In this document: positions 1 through 12,929 of the stretch, piece after piece
Numbering within the stretch: position 1 is the first letter of the stretch
Layout: each line of letters starts with the position of its first letter
Origin: Cordilura impudica
Lineage: Eukaryota > Arthropoda > Insecta > Diptera > Scathophagidae
Assembly: GCA_963682025.1 (NCBI GenBank)
Contig: OY821519.1
Coordinates: 15,116,878-15,180,877 of the forward strand
Reading direction: 5' to 3'
DNA length: 64,000 nt
Notes under the pieces: model-generated
Database searches by the model: none
What the model saw: only the letters and a program-made list of their open reading frames with translations
Told to the model about the DNA's origin: nothing
Made by a program: the position numbers and the translations under genes

Positions 1-56
1 GTTTTAATGTTATTCTTATGCGATTGTTCTATTCTCGTTCTCGTTCTCGTTAACAG

Positions 57-314
57 GGTTTCACATATGTAGCGCCATCAATTTTAGAAGAGATGCATAG
101 AGCCAACCGTATGCCAGCCCGCTCTCCAAGACGTACACCAAGACAAGCACATGATGGTTCCTATCGATTACAATATCCCTTAGCATCAAGAGGCATGTAT
201 TCAAGAGCCACACCACCTCATTTGCAAGCTTTTCCACCACATTTGCAGGCTTTTCCACCACGTCCTTCACCCCAGGACGAAATGATGGACGTGCAAGGTT
301 TACCCATGTCATAG
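57..314 (+). CDS. S6k: S6k, last coding exon (ribosomal protein S6 kinase)
   Basis: This is the 3' terminal coding exon of p70 S6 kinase, the TOR-pathway AGC kinase that phosphorylates ribosomal protein S6; the kinase domain lies upstream of the window. A splice acceptor (cgttaacag) ends at base 56. The exon opens with GFTYVAPSILEEM, the hydrophobic motif around the TOR-dependent phosphothreonine (T389 in human S6K1, T398 in fly S6K), here ACA at 63-65. An SPRRTP-type basic, proline-directed segment follows, as expected for the C-terminal autoinhibitory tail, then a tail rich in P, H and Q with a duplicated HLQAFPP unit (near 217-260). The stop is TAG at 312-314, giving 85 residues. The downstream neighbours, tektin and Bre1 on the same strand, agree with the Drosophila gene order I remember. 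The family is very likely right; the exon is plainly partial. Confidence 0.93.
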   Translation, partial: GFTYVAPSILEEMHRANRMPARSPRRTPRQAHDGSYRLQYPLASRGMYSRATPPHLQAFPPHLQAFPPRPSPQDEMMDVQGLPMS

Positions 315-2134
315 TGCGTACATAAAGGCAGCTGTAACTGCTCCAAAAGCCATCATAAATCCATCAAAGGCAATGGTTAAGAAAAAAAAGGCGTTTGAAA
401 TGCTGACACTCTATATACTAAAAGTAATGTTAACTAAAAATAACTTAATCGGATGATTACAAAAAGAAAACAACAAAAAACATATATTTATATATAAAAA
501 TAGGAAGAAAAAAAACATATTCAAAACATAATAATAATGATGATGATTGATTGATTTCATTTAATAATGCAAAAATTAATGTTAATGTTATATATATATA
601 TATTTTTTTTTTATAAATGAAGAAGAAATTGAAAAACCAAAATTGGTTATGGTTAATGTATTGAGAGGTGTTGATTAAAGTAAGGAGAAGACGACACAAA
701 GTTTAAAAAATATATATAAAATAATATGAAATAGACCAAGTTATAAAGAAATTAAACAAGGTGCTTGCGCCTTATAAGTAATATAATTATTTATACGAAA
801 ATAAAATGAAATGAAACATTTGTCCGTATAACACCTTTGACATTTTTTTTAATTTAGCAACAGAGGTATTTAACGCGTCAACATTTGCAAATTTCTGAGA
901 ATTGAGAATTTTATTTGTTTTCAAAAACAATTAAACTAATTAACTTTAACTTTTGCATTCGATCTGTGCTGAAAATTTTGAGACCATTTCAAAAGAATTT
1001 AAATTTAATTTAAAATGGAAACTGCAATCTTTTTTTATATTTTTATATCCAAGAAAATACCAAACTAGAGCTTATAAAGTCTTAACGGTAAAAAAAAAAT
1101 TGTCTATTATGTTATTCGGCTTTGATGTTTTTAATAGTGAACTACAAAATTAGCCTTTCAATGCATTTCTTGAACTATTATAAATCAAAATTAAAAGGAT
1201 GCCAATTAAACAATGAAGTTAAATGATAAAACAAAAAACCATCGAATTTAAATATTAATTTCGGAAATTTGCAGATCGTTGCGTTAAAATGCCATTAATA
1301 AATACAAAAAAGCTCCTAACTGCTGTTTAGAAATAAAAAAGAAATAGAATAACAACATTAAATAACACATGTGTATAATAATAAAATAAACCATAATATT
1401 TCAGATATATAATCTTCATATAAATAATAATGATAAACAAAATATATAGTAAAATTTCTTAACTTAACTACAAAATGAAAATATATTAAGTAAAAGAAAA
1501 AAAATATATAATTTAAATATAAACTTTAAAAGAAATACATTTAAAAGAACAGTCGTAACTTCATCAGTGTATATTAAGTGAATATTTATATAAAAAGTAA
1601 AGAATATAAATATTCAAATATTATTTTCTATATTATTATTATTATTATTTTTTATTATTAAAATAAAAGTTTGAGTCATAATAAAATCAGATATTTTACT
1701 TTTAATATATGTATATGAAAAAACAAAAACAATATCATTACTTTTCAAAATCTACAAATCTATTTTATTTAATATTGAAAATCGAAAATTTATTAATGGT
1801 TTTCTTATTTTAATGTTTTCTTAAATTTTCAAATTTATGTTTAATTTTTTTTTTTTATATATGAAAAAATATTTTCACTTTTTATTGTTTGTTATTATTA
1901 AAAACAAAAAAAAAAAAAATTATTGGCTTTTTATTTAAAAACTGTTTAATGAAAATAAGGATGAGGAAGCGAGATTAAATAAAATTTTTGTACGATTTTT
2001 TTAAACATTGAAAGGAATCTAGAAATATTTTATATATTTAGGGTGTTGAAAGGACTTGTGGAGCTACTATAAACTTATTTAAATAAAAAGAAGAAATCAA
2101 AATTGCCGGAAGACATAATGGTTAGTTAAGATTA
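315..2134 (+). other. S6k 3' flank / probable 3' UTR
   Basis: No gene seen. The DNA is extremely AT-rich, with homopolymer and TA runs. Several AATAAA-like signals occur, for example at 800-805, so the S6k 3' UTR probably ends somewhere here. Which site is used cannot be told from sequence. The short open frames here are not gene-like. Confidence 0.5.
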
Positions 2135-2672
2135 AGAGCTGGTTTTTGCACAACGATCGATAGACATGCATGTTCGGACCTAGCCCCATACGAATAACCC
2201 CTGTGAGATCGACTTAAATTGTTATAAGATCAAAATTTCCATATATGTTGATCTCGGTCAAATTTTGTTTGTACGTGCTTATTACACCCATTAACCAGTA
2301 GTGCAAAAATAAACCCTGTTGGACAATTCTTAATCATAGCCCGCATATAAAGCTTCCTGATATTCACTTAAATCTATCAAAAAACAAAAATATTGCACAG
2401 ATTTTTTTTATCAAATTTTGTTTTTATATATTTTTGCAAACAAAATAAGTGTTTATCAAATATTGTCAGGATCGGTCAATTTTTCGACCTAGTCCCCATA
2501 TAAATAAAGCATCCGATATGAACTTGTTCATATTCAATGGGGGAAAAAATTAATAACAATGCCACTCAAATTTGATTTATTATTTTCTATATGCAATTAG
2601 TTGGGCCTGAGAGATAGGGTCTTTAAACGCATGATATCGTATAGTCGGTCTAGATCGACGGTAATTTTCTTA
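2135..2672 (-). mobile_element. Mini-me-like repeat, degenerate copy
   Basis: On the - strand this copy opens with the family's terminal palindrome, degenerate here as AGTCGGTCTAGATCGAC-type sequence near 2641-2660. It continues with the 'tatctctcaggcccaacta' and 'gtccatttttcgacctagt' type segments seen in the copies at 16299, 30794, 32919 and 35547. The (GGAC)n end is missing. Non-coding. Confidence 0.6.
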
Positions 2673-2679
2673 CTTTTTT

Positions 2680-3560
2680 TTGTTTGAAATATAATGCTTT
2701 CGATTTAAATTTTCAGCTTCTGCCACACATTTTCAATCTGGTGATTAGGAGTTTTTCTTACTCTGGAACAATGATACAACAGCCATTCTTTCACAACTTC
2801 AGCTATATGCTTTGGATCATTATCCTGATAGAAATGAAAGCAATTTGTTTAAGATTGATTTTCTAAATACATTAAAATTTTATTTTTTCCATATTCCCTT
2901 CAACAAAGTGGAGTTCACTAACACCAGCAGAAGAACGGACACCCCCAAACCATCACATGTTTAACTGTCGGACACATGCTTTTGGTTCATCTCCTGATTG
3001 GGCTTTCCCCTATCGTTTACTCTACCATCTAATCCAAAAAGGTTATATTTGCTCTTATCTGGAACTAGTTCTTCCAGAATGCAAAATCATTCCCAGCATA
3101 GCTGTGAAACTGCAATCGAATTTTTTTTTATTCTTTGTCCTTAAAAAAAGGGCTTCTTTCGAAAGACTATCCTAATTATCTCGGCGTTGCTGCTTATATT
3201 GTATTTCTCCACCATATCCTGTAGTTTCGGTGCACTCTGTCTTGGATTAATCTTGATTTAATTGACTATTCACCTTTTCTTGACGTTCACTGAATAGAGT
3301 GTTTTTAGGCTAATGTTCGGTTAACTTAGAATTCGTCCGCCCTTCAATTTTAAACCTGTGAATAATGTTGCGCCGGCTGTGCTCACAATTTGGGAGATTT
3401 CTCTTTGATTTTTTTCCATTTTTATAGTGTTCAATAGTTAAATTTCGCAGCTCGAGCGTAGTATGGCGATTCATCTTCAGGTTAATAAATAACCAATTGA
3501 CGTTTGTTCCAAGGTGACCTGATTTATTCTCTTATTTCGCTTAATTTTTGGGCAAAATTT
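2680..3560 (-). pseudogene. Tc1-like transposase remnant
   Basis: Reading the - strand gives degraded Tc1 (DD34E) motifs in order: DKSKYNLFGLDGR (first catalytic Asp changed, normally DES), then a VMVWG-like stretch, then FYQDNDPKH-like, then EWLLYH, then IENVWQKLK with the catalytic Glu. Stops and frameshifts interrupt it throughout. The 3480-3770 part recurs, inverted, at 32640-32920 and 33701-33740, so this belongs to a repeated element. Not functional. Confidence 0.7.
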
Positions 3561-3767
3561 TATTGAATTAATAAACTTTTTTTTTATTTATTTATTCAAA
3601 TACTATAAACAAACTAATTCTTTTCTTTTATTTTATATTTATATGGCTTTATTAGATTTTTTTACACTTTAAAGTGTTTCATCATCACTGTGACCCACTG
3701 TATATAAATAGAGTTTTTCAATTCCAGTAGAAATATTAAAAATATGAAGCACCCGAATAGATTTAAT

Positions 3768-4462
3768 TCTAAATATTCTAAATATTCCCAGGGAAATGAG
3801 TTCCCGGGGAATTCATTTTTCCCGAGAATAAATCCTATTCAAAACAGGCGGGGAAAAGAATAATATGGGAGAGAGAATTTCGATTATTCGAAGACAGCTC
3901 TTTTGCTTCAGTTATTTTGTTTTGTTTACAAATTTAAAAATTTTTGTGGAAATTAAAAGTAAAACTCTTTTAAAAATCTTTAATAAATTAAATATAAATA
4001 CAAAAAATTTTCAGTGTAGCGTTTCTGATGGTAGATGAAGCAGAAGAGCAGCAGCAGGACAAACATGCAACATCAGGGTTGGCTTGCATTGTGTTCAAAA
4101 GAACATGAATTTGTTTTTTGTTTGTTGCTTTTGACCTAAAAGCGACAGTAATGCCATAATAATATTATACGAAATTTTATATGATATATATTACTATTTT
4201 TCTTAAAAATATTAAATAATTACATTTTTCGCAGCACTCCCTCGCAATTTTTTGGCGAAAATATTCCCAAATTATTCTCCCTTTTATTGACATTCAGAAT
4301 AGCTACTTTTTTCCCGGGGAAGAGTTTCCCATTTTCGAAGTTCTTTTAGAATAAGGGTAAAGGGAAAAGAGAAGCAATCCCCGGGGAGATTTTATTAAGA
4401 ATAGGGGAACAGGGAATAGGAAAAAAATTCCCAGGGAATTGTTATTGAGAATTGGGCTGAAT
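3768..4462. mobile_element. Insertion with TTCCC(A/T)GGGAA inverted ends
   Basis: Around it, sequence that is contiguous in the related inverted copy near 32690-32710 (cccgaatagatttaat then atttacgattgaa) is split here by about 695 bp. The insert has related inverted ends, attcccagggaa on the left and attccctgggaa read inwards from the right. It is dotted with TTCCCGGGGAA-like palindromes. No coding potential. It is a MITE-like element of unknown family; AAT may be the target duplication. Confidence 0.55.
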
Positions 4463-4545
4463 ATTTACGATTGAATTTCTTGGATCTGTATTTGGAAACG
4501 TGTATGAAAAAAATACTGGATGAATATTTTAGAGTAAAAAAATAT

Positions 4546-5979
4546 CATGCGAGTCCGATCACAGGGGAGATGTGTAAACATCTAGTAATTAAAGGTTTTT
4601 TTATGGCACTTTTTTAAAATCAAACAGAAAGCGTCATCTATGTGTCACTTATATCAATCAACTGCAGGGGCTGTGCTAATACAAAAATATTTATTTTTAT
4701 TTATTCAACCGGTTAATTTTTCATTTTTTATATTTCGTTTTTCATTTTTTAATTTTTTTTTAAATTTTCTTTTTTTTTTTAATTTTTTATTTTTATTTTT
4801 TTTTCATTTTTCGTTTTTAATTTTTTTTCTTTCATTTTTTATTTTTAATTTTTTATTTTTCAAATTTCCTTTTTATTTTTCATTTTTAATTTTTTATTTT
4901 TCATTTTTATTTTTCATTTTTTATTTTTAATTTTTATTTTTCAATTTTCATTTTTCGTTTTTAATTTTTTTTTTTATTTTTCATTTTTCGTTTTTCATTT
5001 TTTATTTTTAATTTTCATTTTTATTTTTCATTTTTATTTTACATTTTTAATTTTAATTTTTTAAGAAAAAGGCAAATATTTCTTACATATTTTTAATTTT
5101 TTTTCGTTTTTCATTTTTCATATTTTATTTTTTATTTTTCGTTTTTGATATATTTTTCATTTTTTATTTTTTATAATTTTTCGCTTTTAATTTTTTATTT
5201 AAATTTTTTATTTTTCTTTTTTCTTTTTCGTTTTTCATTTTTAATTTTTTATTTTTAATTTTTTAATTTTCATTTCTTATTTTTCATTTTTATTTTTCCA
5301 TTTTTTATTTTTAATTTTTTTTTTAATTTTTCGTTTTTCATTTTTTTTTTCATATTTCATTTTTATTTTTCATTTTTTATTTTTCAATTTTCATTTTTAA
5401 TTTTTCGTTTTTATTTTTCATTTTCAATTTTTCGTTTTTCATTTTTTATTCATTTTTATTTTTCATATTTATTTTTCATTTTTATTTTTAATTTTTTATT
5501 TTTCAATTTTTATATTTTATTTTTAATTTTTTATTTGTCTTTTTCTTTTTATATTTTTAATTTTTTTTTCATTTTTCGTTTTTCATTTTGCATGTTTTAT
5601 TTTTTAATTTTCGTTTTTCATATTTTATTTTTAATTTTTTATTTTTTTAATTTTTCGCTTTTAATTTTTTATTTTTCATTTTTCATTTTTTGTTTTTCAT
5701 TTTTTATTTTTAATTTTTTAATTTTATATTTCTCATTTTTTATTTTTCTTTTTTTATTTTTCATTTTTAATTTTTCGTTTTTTATTTTTCATTTTTATTT
5801 TTTTATTTTTCATTTTTCTTTTTTTATGATTAATTTTTTATTTTTCATTTTTATTTTTTATTTTTCCTTTTTAATTTATTATTTTTATTTTTTATTTTTC
5901 ATTTTTCATTTTTTATTTTTCATTTTCAACCAGGTTATTACATATCATAATTTTTCACCGCGTATAGATGTTTACACAT
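4546..5979 (+). mobile_element. Helentron/HINE-like element with T-rich core (copy H1)
   Basis: The left end is the family's conserved block: catgcgagtccgatcacagg, then the hairpin GATGT-gtaa-ACATC, then a 'caaacagaaagcgtcatcta' segment up to about 4690. The right end is a truncated version of the family's other end, finishing with gatgtttacacat (5967-5979). Between lies a T-rich minisatellite. The same two ends bracket quite different cores elsewhere in this window. Non-autonomous; the Helentron assignment is an inference from subterminal hairpins and the internal tandem array. Confidence 0.6.
4690..5935. repeat. T-rich minisatellite (TTTTTCATTTTTTA-like)
   Basis: Degenerate tandem repeats of short blocks such as TTTTTCATTTTTTATT, TTTTTAATTTTT and TTTTTCG. 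Long open frames encoding only F, I, L, S and Y occur because the units rarely make stops; they are not genes. The same satellite fills the copy at 8362-9790 and, complementary in strand, parts of 31640-31760 and 61981-62300. Confidence 0.9.
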
Positions 5980-7830
5980 AAAAAATGTAATGACATTACA
6001 GATACAGGTAGGAGATGGCAATCGATCAATTTCGAAAGTGAATCGAATTCTCATTTCGACAAAGTTGTGTAAATTTCTATCGCTTTAATTTTCCAAATTT
6101 GTTCCAAGAACTGTTATTTATATACAAAAATTTAAGTCTGATGTCCTAAAGAAAAAAATCCAACTTTAATTTATTGGATTTTAAGGTAATTTTTTGAACA
6201 ACATTTTCGAATCTCTCAAAAAAAAAAAGTGAAAATTTCTAGTTCAATCAGTTTTATCTTCTTCAATAAATCTACGTAGTTTAAAGACTTATATTGAATC
6301 AAATCAATTATATAAACAGTAAACCAGTAAACACTGCTTAAATAGCATTACTTTAAAATTAAAACTATTTACAACAAAAATTTATATAATTTAATTAAAA
6401 TTTTGGAGAATATAAATTATTAAACTAAAGTCGCCACTGAATAATCTTTTGTCTAAAATTTTAGACATTAAAAGCCGATAACTAATTTCTAGTTGTAACT
6501 AACTGAAACAATTTAAATAACCCATTGTCCAACTTTTTATGTTAAAATTTAGAATTTAATTCAGTGATTGGGCCTAAATCTTTAAAAAATATATTCTCAT
6601 TAAGTTTCATAGCAGAGAACCCTCGATAGAAAAAATAAATTTATTAAAACTTAAAATTACACATTATTTGTTTCAAATTATGCGCTTTTTACATCCGTCA
6701 CCAATTTAAAAAAATTAAAACTATAACAAGATACAAACGAAATTATGTGTACCTAAAGACTTTTATAAAGCAAGAGCTAAACAAATGTATTTCTGTTCAT
6801 ATCCCAGAATTGTATGATTTTAAAGAAAACACAGCAATACTTTATAAACTCTTAACTATGTTTCATTAATTGGGACTGAAGTGTTTAAAATCTATAAAAC
6901 TGAGAATGAAATAAGCCCGGGACTTGAAAGCTAAAACCTAAAAAAATTAACCATAGCTAAGAAAAGAAAAAATAAATAAAAAGAAAATACCTCAAATAAA
7001 AATAAATAGCTGAATTTAGTATAACACAAAACAATTTATTTTGTATTGTTTAGAAAAAAAATTAATACACAAAAATATATTTTTTATTTCATTTACGCTG
7101 AAATTAGTTTTCCACTCTTATTTTTGAAACTCATATTAAAAGGAACTGACAAAGTAACATTAAACTGATAATAAAAATAGATGAAACAAAATAGAAAAAA
7201 AAAAAATAATAATACAAATTAAACAATTATAAAATTTACACTGCCTGAAGTATAGATGAAAATTAAAAAAAAAAAAATATATTTCCAAGAACACCAATTT
7301 ATAAAAATAAAAGTTTAGATAATGAATTAAATAACACAAAAGGAGAAAAAAGTATAGCAAATCCATAATAAACGAACATACTGTTAACTATAAATAAATC
7401 ATACAACCACAATAAAAAGTTACCCTTCCACATTAATATAAAACAGATAAACATATACTACACTACATACAAATTAATAAAACGATAATTACATAAATAC
7501 AAGTAAAATTTATTAATTTACATTTTTCTTAAAAAAAAAAAAAAAAAATATGTGTAAACATAAAACCATTAACGAGTGCAACAAAAAGATAACTGAAATA
7601 TTCAAAATCCTATCCCTCCATCCGCCTTTCATATTAAATTCAACACTGATCAACAGCAAAAAAAAACTGATCTTGAAATACGTATTTTCTAATAAACGCT
7701 GAATCCAGAACTGGCAAAAACATATTTTCTTATTTGTAGTTTTTGTAATATTCCACAAAGCTCTGGCTTGCAGCTTTTGCAAAGGTTACAAATCGAAAAA
7801 AAAAAAAAAAAATTATTTTTCGTTGTATTT
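5980..7830. other. AT-rich intergenic DNA
   Basis: No gene or clear repeat seen. Numerous A and T runs; small open frames here have homopolymer-like composition and no recognisable motifs. Confidence 0.5.
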
Positions 7831-8350
7831 CAGGAACGAAGGCGATCGATCTCAGAACAACCCGACCTGTCGTATAGATGGCGGCAGTAGTTTGAAAAAA
7901 ATACTTTGGTGAAAAGTTGCAACCTTATAAAACATATGTGTTAAGTTTCAAGGCGCCACCTTGTATAGTATTTTTGTTGAGCCGTCAAAAGAAAACGATC
8001 TACATAAGTGAATTTGTCAACATGCAAAAAATTGGTCACCGTTATGTAATTGAATACTTTAATTTTAAAGGTCTCAGTGCCGAGCTAGATTCTACTCTGG
8101 GGGAGTCTGCTCCTTCGTTTACGACTATAAAATATATTGTTTGACAGAGTTTAAACGTGGCTGTACGAGCTGCCAATTGAGGTGGACTCACCAGAAACGG
8201 TTAAGAAAATCCATGGATGATCGGCGGCTGAAGGTGCGGGAAGCTGATATGATATGCATTTAAAAAACTGCTATACATAGCATATTGGCCGAAAATTTAG
8301 AGATGAGAAAGCTATTCGCAAGATAGGTTCCGCGTTTCCTCACAATAGAA
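7831..8350 (+). pseudogene. mariner element, 5' half (cecropia/irritans-type helix-turn-helix)
   Basis: It begins with a mariner terminal repeat (caggaacgaaggcgatcgat, then ctcagaacaacccgacctg). The reading frame carries the typical mariner N-terminal domain: HRYVIEYFNFKGLSAELDST, LGESAPS, then after stops a region like DDRRLKVRE and ILAENLEMRKLFA. It stops abruptly at about 8350, where the H2 element begins, so the catalytic half is missing. A related but differently deleted copy lies at 9796-10517. Dead element. Confidence 0.75.
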
Positions 8351-8361
8351 CAACAAAAAAT

Positions 8362-9790
8362 GATGTGTGTCCGATCACAGGGGAGATGTGTAAACATCTA
8401 GTAATTAAAGATTTTTTTTATGGCACTTTTTTAAATCAAACAGAAAGCGTCATCTATGTATCACTTATAGCAATCAACTCCAGGGGCTCTGCTAATATAA
8501 AAATATTTATTATTATTTCAACCAAATTTTTAATTTTTTGTTTTTTGTTTTTCATTTTTTATTTTTAATTTTTTATTTTTCGTTTTTCATTTTTTATTTT
8601 TAATTTTTTATTTTTCGTTTTTCATTTTTTATTGTTAGTTTTTTATTTTTAATTTTTAATTTTCAATTTTTAATTTTTAATTTTTAATTTTTAATTTTCA
8701 ATTTTTAATTTTTAATTTTAATTTTAATTTTAATTTTAATTTTAATTTTTAATTTTTAACTTTTAGTTTTTAATTTTTAGTTTTTACGTTTTAACTTTTA
8801 ATTTTTAATTTTTAATTTTTAAATTTTAATTTTAATTTTTAATTTTTAGTTTTAAATTTTTAATGTTTAATTTTTATTTTTCATTTTTCGGTTTTCATTT
8901 TTTATTTTTAATTTTTCGCTTTTCATTTTTAATTTTTTATTTTTCATTTTTAATTTTTTGCTTTTCATTTTTCATTTTTAATGTTTAATTTTTCATTTTT
9001 TATTTTTCATTTTTTATTTTTTATTTTTCATTTTCGTTTTTCATTTTTATTTTTCATTTCTTATTTTTCGTTTTTCATTTTTAATATTTTATTTTTCATT
9101 TTTTATTTTTCGTTTTTCATTTTTAATATTTTATTTTTCATTTTTTATTTTTCGTTTTTCATTTGTAATATTTTATTTTTCATTTTTTATTTTTCATTTG
9201 TCATTTTCTATTTTTCAATTTTCATTTTTCGGTTTTCATTTTTAATATTTTATTTTTATTTTTTTTTTCAATTTTTTATTCGTTTTTCGTTTTTAATTTT
9301 TTATTCTTCATTTTTCGTTTTTCATTTTTTATTTTTAATTTTTCATTTTCTATTTAGTTTTTTATTTTTCATTTTTCGCTTTACATTTTTTATTTTTTGT
9401 TTTTAATTTTTTGTTTTTCATTTTAATTTTTCATTTTTTATTTTTCATTTTTTATTTTTAGTTTTTCATTTTTAATTTTCTATTTTTCATTTTTTATTTT
9501 TCATTTTAATTTTTTATTTTTCATTTGTCATTTTTAATTTTTAAGTTTTCATTTTTGATATTTTATTTTTAATTTTTCGTTGTTTATTTTTCATTATTTT
9601 TAATTTTTAATTTTTCATTTACAAACAGGATATTACATACATAATTTTTTCACCAATACAATCATAAGTCACACCGATTTTGTCTTACGGCTATGGTACG
9701 TACGCTCTCTTTGCGATTGTATTGTGAAATAGAAATTTACCTACATATATAAATTTACCTATATATATTTTTCGTTCGATTATAATCATG
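8362..9790 (+). mobile_element. Helentron/HINE-like element with T-rich core (copy H2)
   Basis: The left end (gtgtccgatcacagggga, then the GATGT-gtaa-ACATC hairpin) matches copy H1. The core is T-rich minisatellite (about 8515-9620). The right end has the family's 'caatacaatcataagtcaca' block near 9656 and 'gtattgtgaaatagaaattt' near 9718, but lacks the final hairpin. It lies between the truncated mariner and the second mariner. Confidence 0.6.
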
Positions 9791-9795
9791 TCGGT

Positions 9796-10517
9796 GTGTA
9801 TCTCAGGAACGAGGGCGATCTCATAACAACCCGACCTGTCATAGATGGCGGTAGTAGTTTCAAAAAATTAATTTGATGAAAAGTTGCAACCTTATAAAAC
9901 ATGTTTTATGTTTCAAGGCGCAACTTATTTATAATTTTTTTTGAGCCATCAAAAGTAAACGATCTGCATAAGTGAATGAGTCAAGTTTGGCAGAGTTTTT
10001 GCATCAATTTGTAATCATGGATGATTACACATGAGACAAAGGAGCAGTTAAAACAGTCGGCTGAAAGGGGAGAATCTTGCACAAAGAAGGCGAAGACAGT
10101 TTCATCTGCGAGTGGGATAATTCTTATTTATTATCTTTAAAAAGGAAAAATGTTCAACGTCGAATATTACGCTAACTTATTGCAGGGTTACCAATGATGA
10201 AATTAAGTAAGAAGGCAGAATTTGTCATAAAAGAAAGTCATCAAGACAATGCAACACTATTGCAATGGCCAAAATCCGCGAATTAAAGTTCAAATTGCTT
10301 CAGCACCTTATTCGCTAGATGTAGCACCCTCGGATTAGTTTCTATTTCCAAACTTTAAAAAATGGCCCTGTGGTAAAAGATTTGCCAACAATGAAGAGGC
10401 AGAGCCTTACTAAAAACAGGCTATAGAAGCTATTGAATATCGCTGGGAAAATTTTTCCGAAACTTTTTGTTTTCTTTGTCAGGTCGGGTTGTTCTGGGAT
10501 CGACCTCGTACCTTACT
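9796..10517 (+). pseudogene. mariner element, internally deleted
   Basis: Both terminal repeats are present: aggaacgagggcgatctca... on the left and, inverted, ggtacgaggtcgatcccaga... on the right. The helix-turn-helix half is deleted. The remaining frame shows scrambled mariner catalytic-domain pieces: TKEQLKQSAERGES, KKAKTVSSAS, HQDNATLLQW and YSLDVAPSD, with the usual YFLF reduced to FLF. Many stops. Non-functional; it could have been mobilised only in trans. Confidence 0.75.
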
Positions 10518-10827
10518 GACATTGCAATGAATCTGAAACTTTATGTTTAATTCTTACAAATTTTATGTACGGGAAAATAATTTATCATTTTAACACTATA
10601 CAACACAAACAATACATTCCCATTTTTCTATTAAAATTAGAAATCAATTAAAATGTTCGGAAATTGTGTTTAGAACAAATTTTAAAACTTTTAAGTACTT
10701 TTCAACTAGAAAAAATGTTCAGTTTAGAATCATTAGAATGTGGAATATTAGATAAACATTTCTAATTATTTTTTAAAAAATATTTTTTTTACCAAAATTG
10801 GATTCATCGTATCCTAAGTATATTAAA

Positions 10828-11905
10828 CCCCTGGGTGGAATTGACGAACTGCTAAAAATAAATACTCAACAAAAAGTGAGTATAGGGTTTGATAGCACTA
10901 TTTCACCGCTCTAAAAAATATTCAAAAAATAAAATAAAATAAATAAATAAATGGCTAAGGAAATTTTCGAGATTTGAAGATTTGAGCGAAACTTTAAATA
11001 TAATTTTTTGGAAGTTATTTTTTAACTTTTTTTTTAATTTAAATTTTTTACTCCCGACTCCTGTGTGACCCCTGAACTTAATAATGTTATTAACAGTCGA
11101 CCTAAAACTGGGAGTCGACCTAAAACAAGTGGATAATATTAAAAACCCAAATTTTAAAATATTTTTATCTGAATTAGCTAATAATTTTTGATTGAATTTT
11201 TAATTTTTTTATCTTTAATTTTTCAATTTTAATTTTTAATTTTCAATTTCTAATTTCCAATTTTTAATTTTTCATATTTCATTTTTCGTTTTTCATTGGA
11301 GATTATATTTTTTTTCTCTCTTATATTAGCGATTTTTTTTTATTATATCGTGATAACGATAAAAAAAAATATGTGGCAATACTAATAACATAGTAGCTCA
11401 GGGTAGTTGTGTTTGTTGGTATGGTATTTTTTTTGTGGTTTTTTTGAACAGTGAATGTTGGTGTACAACATTTATGTTCAACCACTAAAATATTACAACA
11501 CACTGTTTTTTAGAGGTGTCTACAAACTTTTGCTCATATCTCAGCACGATGACGCCCGATTTGGTCCATTTTAAATACCAATCTGGTGGGAATAACGGCA
11601 AATAATATTATAGTAACCTTACCCAGATAAATGGTTTATTTTGTGAATGAGGGTGATTTCAACAGACAGACGGTCATCGCTATATCGTCTCAAGCTTTGA
11701 TAAGGATCAAGAATATAAATACCTATTTAAAAAAATCACCAAGAAATACTATTAAGTCTTCGCGAAAAATCGCTCAAATCGCCATATCTCGAAAATTTCC
11801 CTAACGATTTCTTTTTAAAGCGGTGATATAGTGCTATCATACCCTCTACTCTAATTATTTTTAAGGAGAATTTTGTGCAGCAGTTCGTCAATTCCGGCCA
11901 GGTGT
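10828..11905. repeat. Fold-back repeat (about 160-bp arms)
   Basis: The left arm (10828-10985: ggaattgacgaactgctaaa, gatagcactatttcaccgct, ggaaattttcgagat) is the inverse of the right arm (11745-11905). The loop holds AT-rich sequence, a short T-rich minisatellite (11200-11300) and a piece with an acagacagacggtcatcgct motif (near 11660). Non-coding; probably an inverted-repeat transposon. Confidence 0.65.
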
Positions 11906-12929
11906 GATTAAAAAAGATGTAATACAAAGACAGGATCTGCAATAAATTAAGACACTGTTGAGTAGTGTAATTGGTGTGGAAATTGTGAAATTCATTTTAT
12001 ATATTTGTGTAAATCATGCAAAGAAATCGAGACTGCTTAAAAAGAAACATTTTATTGGTTTAAATTTGCAAAATTAATGTATGCAGATGACAAAATGTTT
12101 TAAGTTCGCCGTACTTTATTTTCATTTAATCCTTAAGTTAAGTAAAAGTATGAAAATCTACAAATTTAAAATAAAGCAGCTTTTGTTAAATCGAACTAAT
12201 TATTTTCCTTATATAAAAAAATATATATGAATGTAAAAAAAACATCGGTTTTGATTTGAGTTGTAATTGAAAGATTGCTCGTCGTTAATGTGACAGACAA
12301 CATATTGCAAAATAATATTTTCTTATTTAATTTCAATGAAAAATCACTTTAATATGTATGTATGTAAAATTTAAATTTAAGTTCAATTAATAATAAGATT
12401 TAATTATAATAATAAGATATACAAAATGTTGAAATCACTTGAAATATCTAATCAAAAGATTTATTTTTATTTGGTGGATGGGTGAGTCATGTAAATAACG
12501 ATGTTGGAAAACAAATGTGCTACAACATATAAAATCATTTATATTTAAATTAAATTTTTAGAAACATGTTTTGGAGCAGTACATTATCGAAACGGAGTTT
12601 TTTTTTTAAATTACGAAATATTTTTTACAAGTTTGAATATAAATATCTCGCTTTCTATAATAAATGCAAAAAAAATTGATTTTCGAATTCTTGATGACTA
12701 AGGAATGTAAATCCAAACCCGAGCTTATTTTAGTTTATCAGTAAATATCAAAGCGACAAAAGAAATATCGATAAATAAATTTGCACACTTATTTTGGAAA
12801 ACCTCTTTGGCTTTATTTTTGCAATATGCAAACAAATAGGTGCTTCCTGGGAGACTACAAAAAATGCCATAAATCGGTTTACAAAATCTCGAAGTACCTA
12901 GATATGCCATAAACTTGGATTTATGAAGA
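11906..12929. other. AT-rich intergenic DNA
   Basis: No gene, RNA gene or clear repeat seen. Confidence 0.45.

Noticed and set aside
4640..5981. Open frames rich in Phe, Ile, Leu and Ser (also at 8981-9406)
   Set aside because: Translation of T-rich minisatellite; could mimic membrane proteins but has no plausible function.
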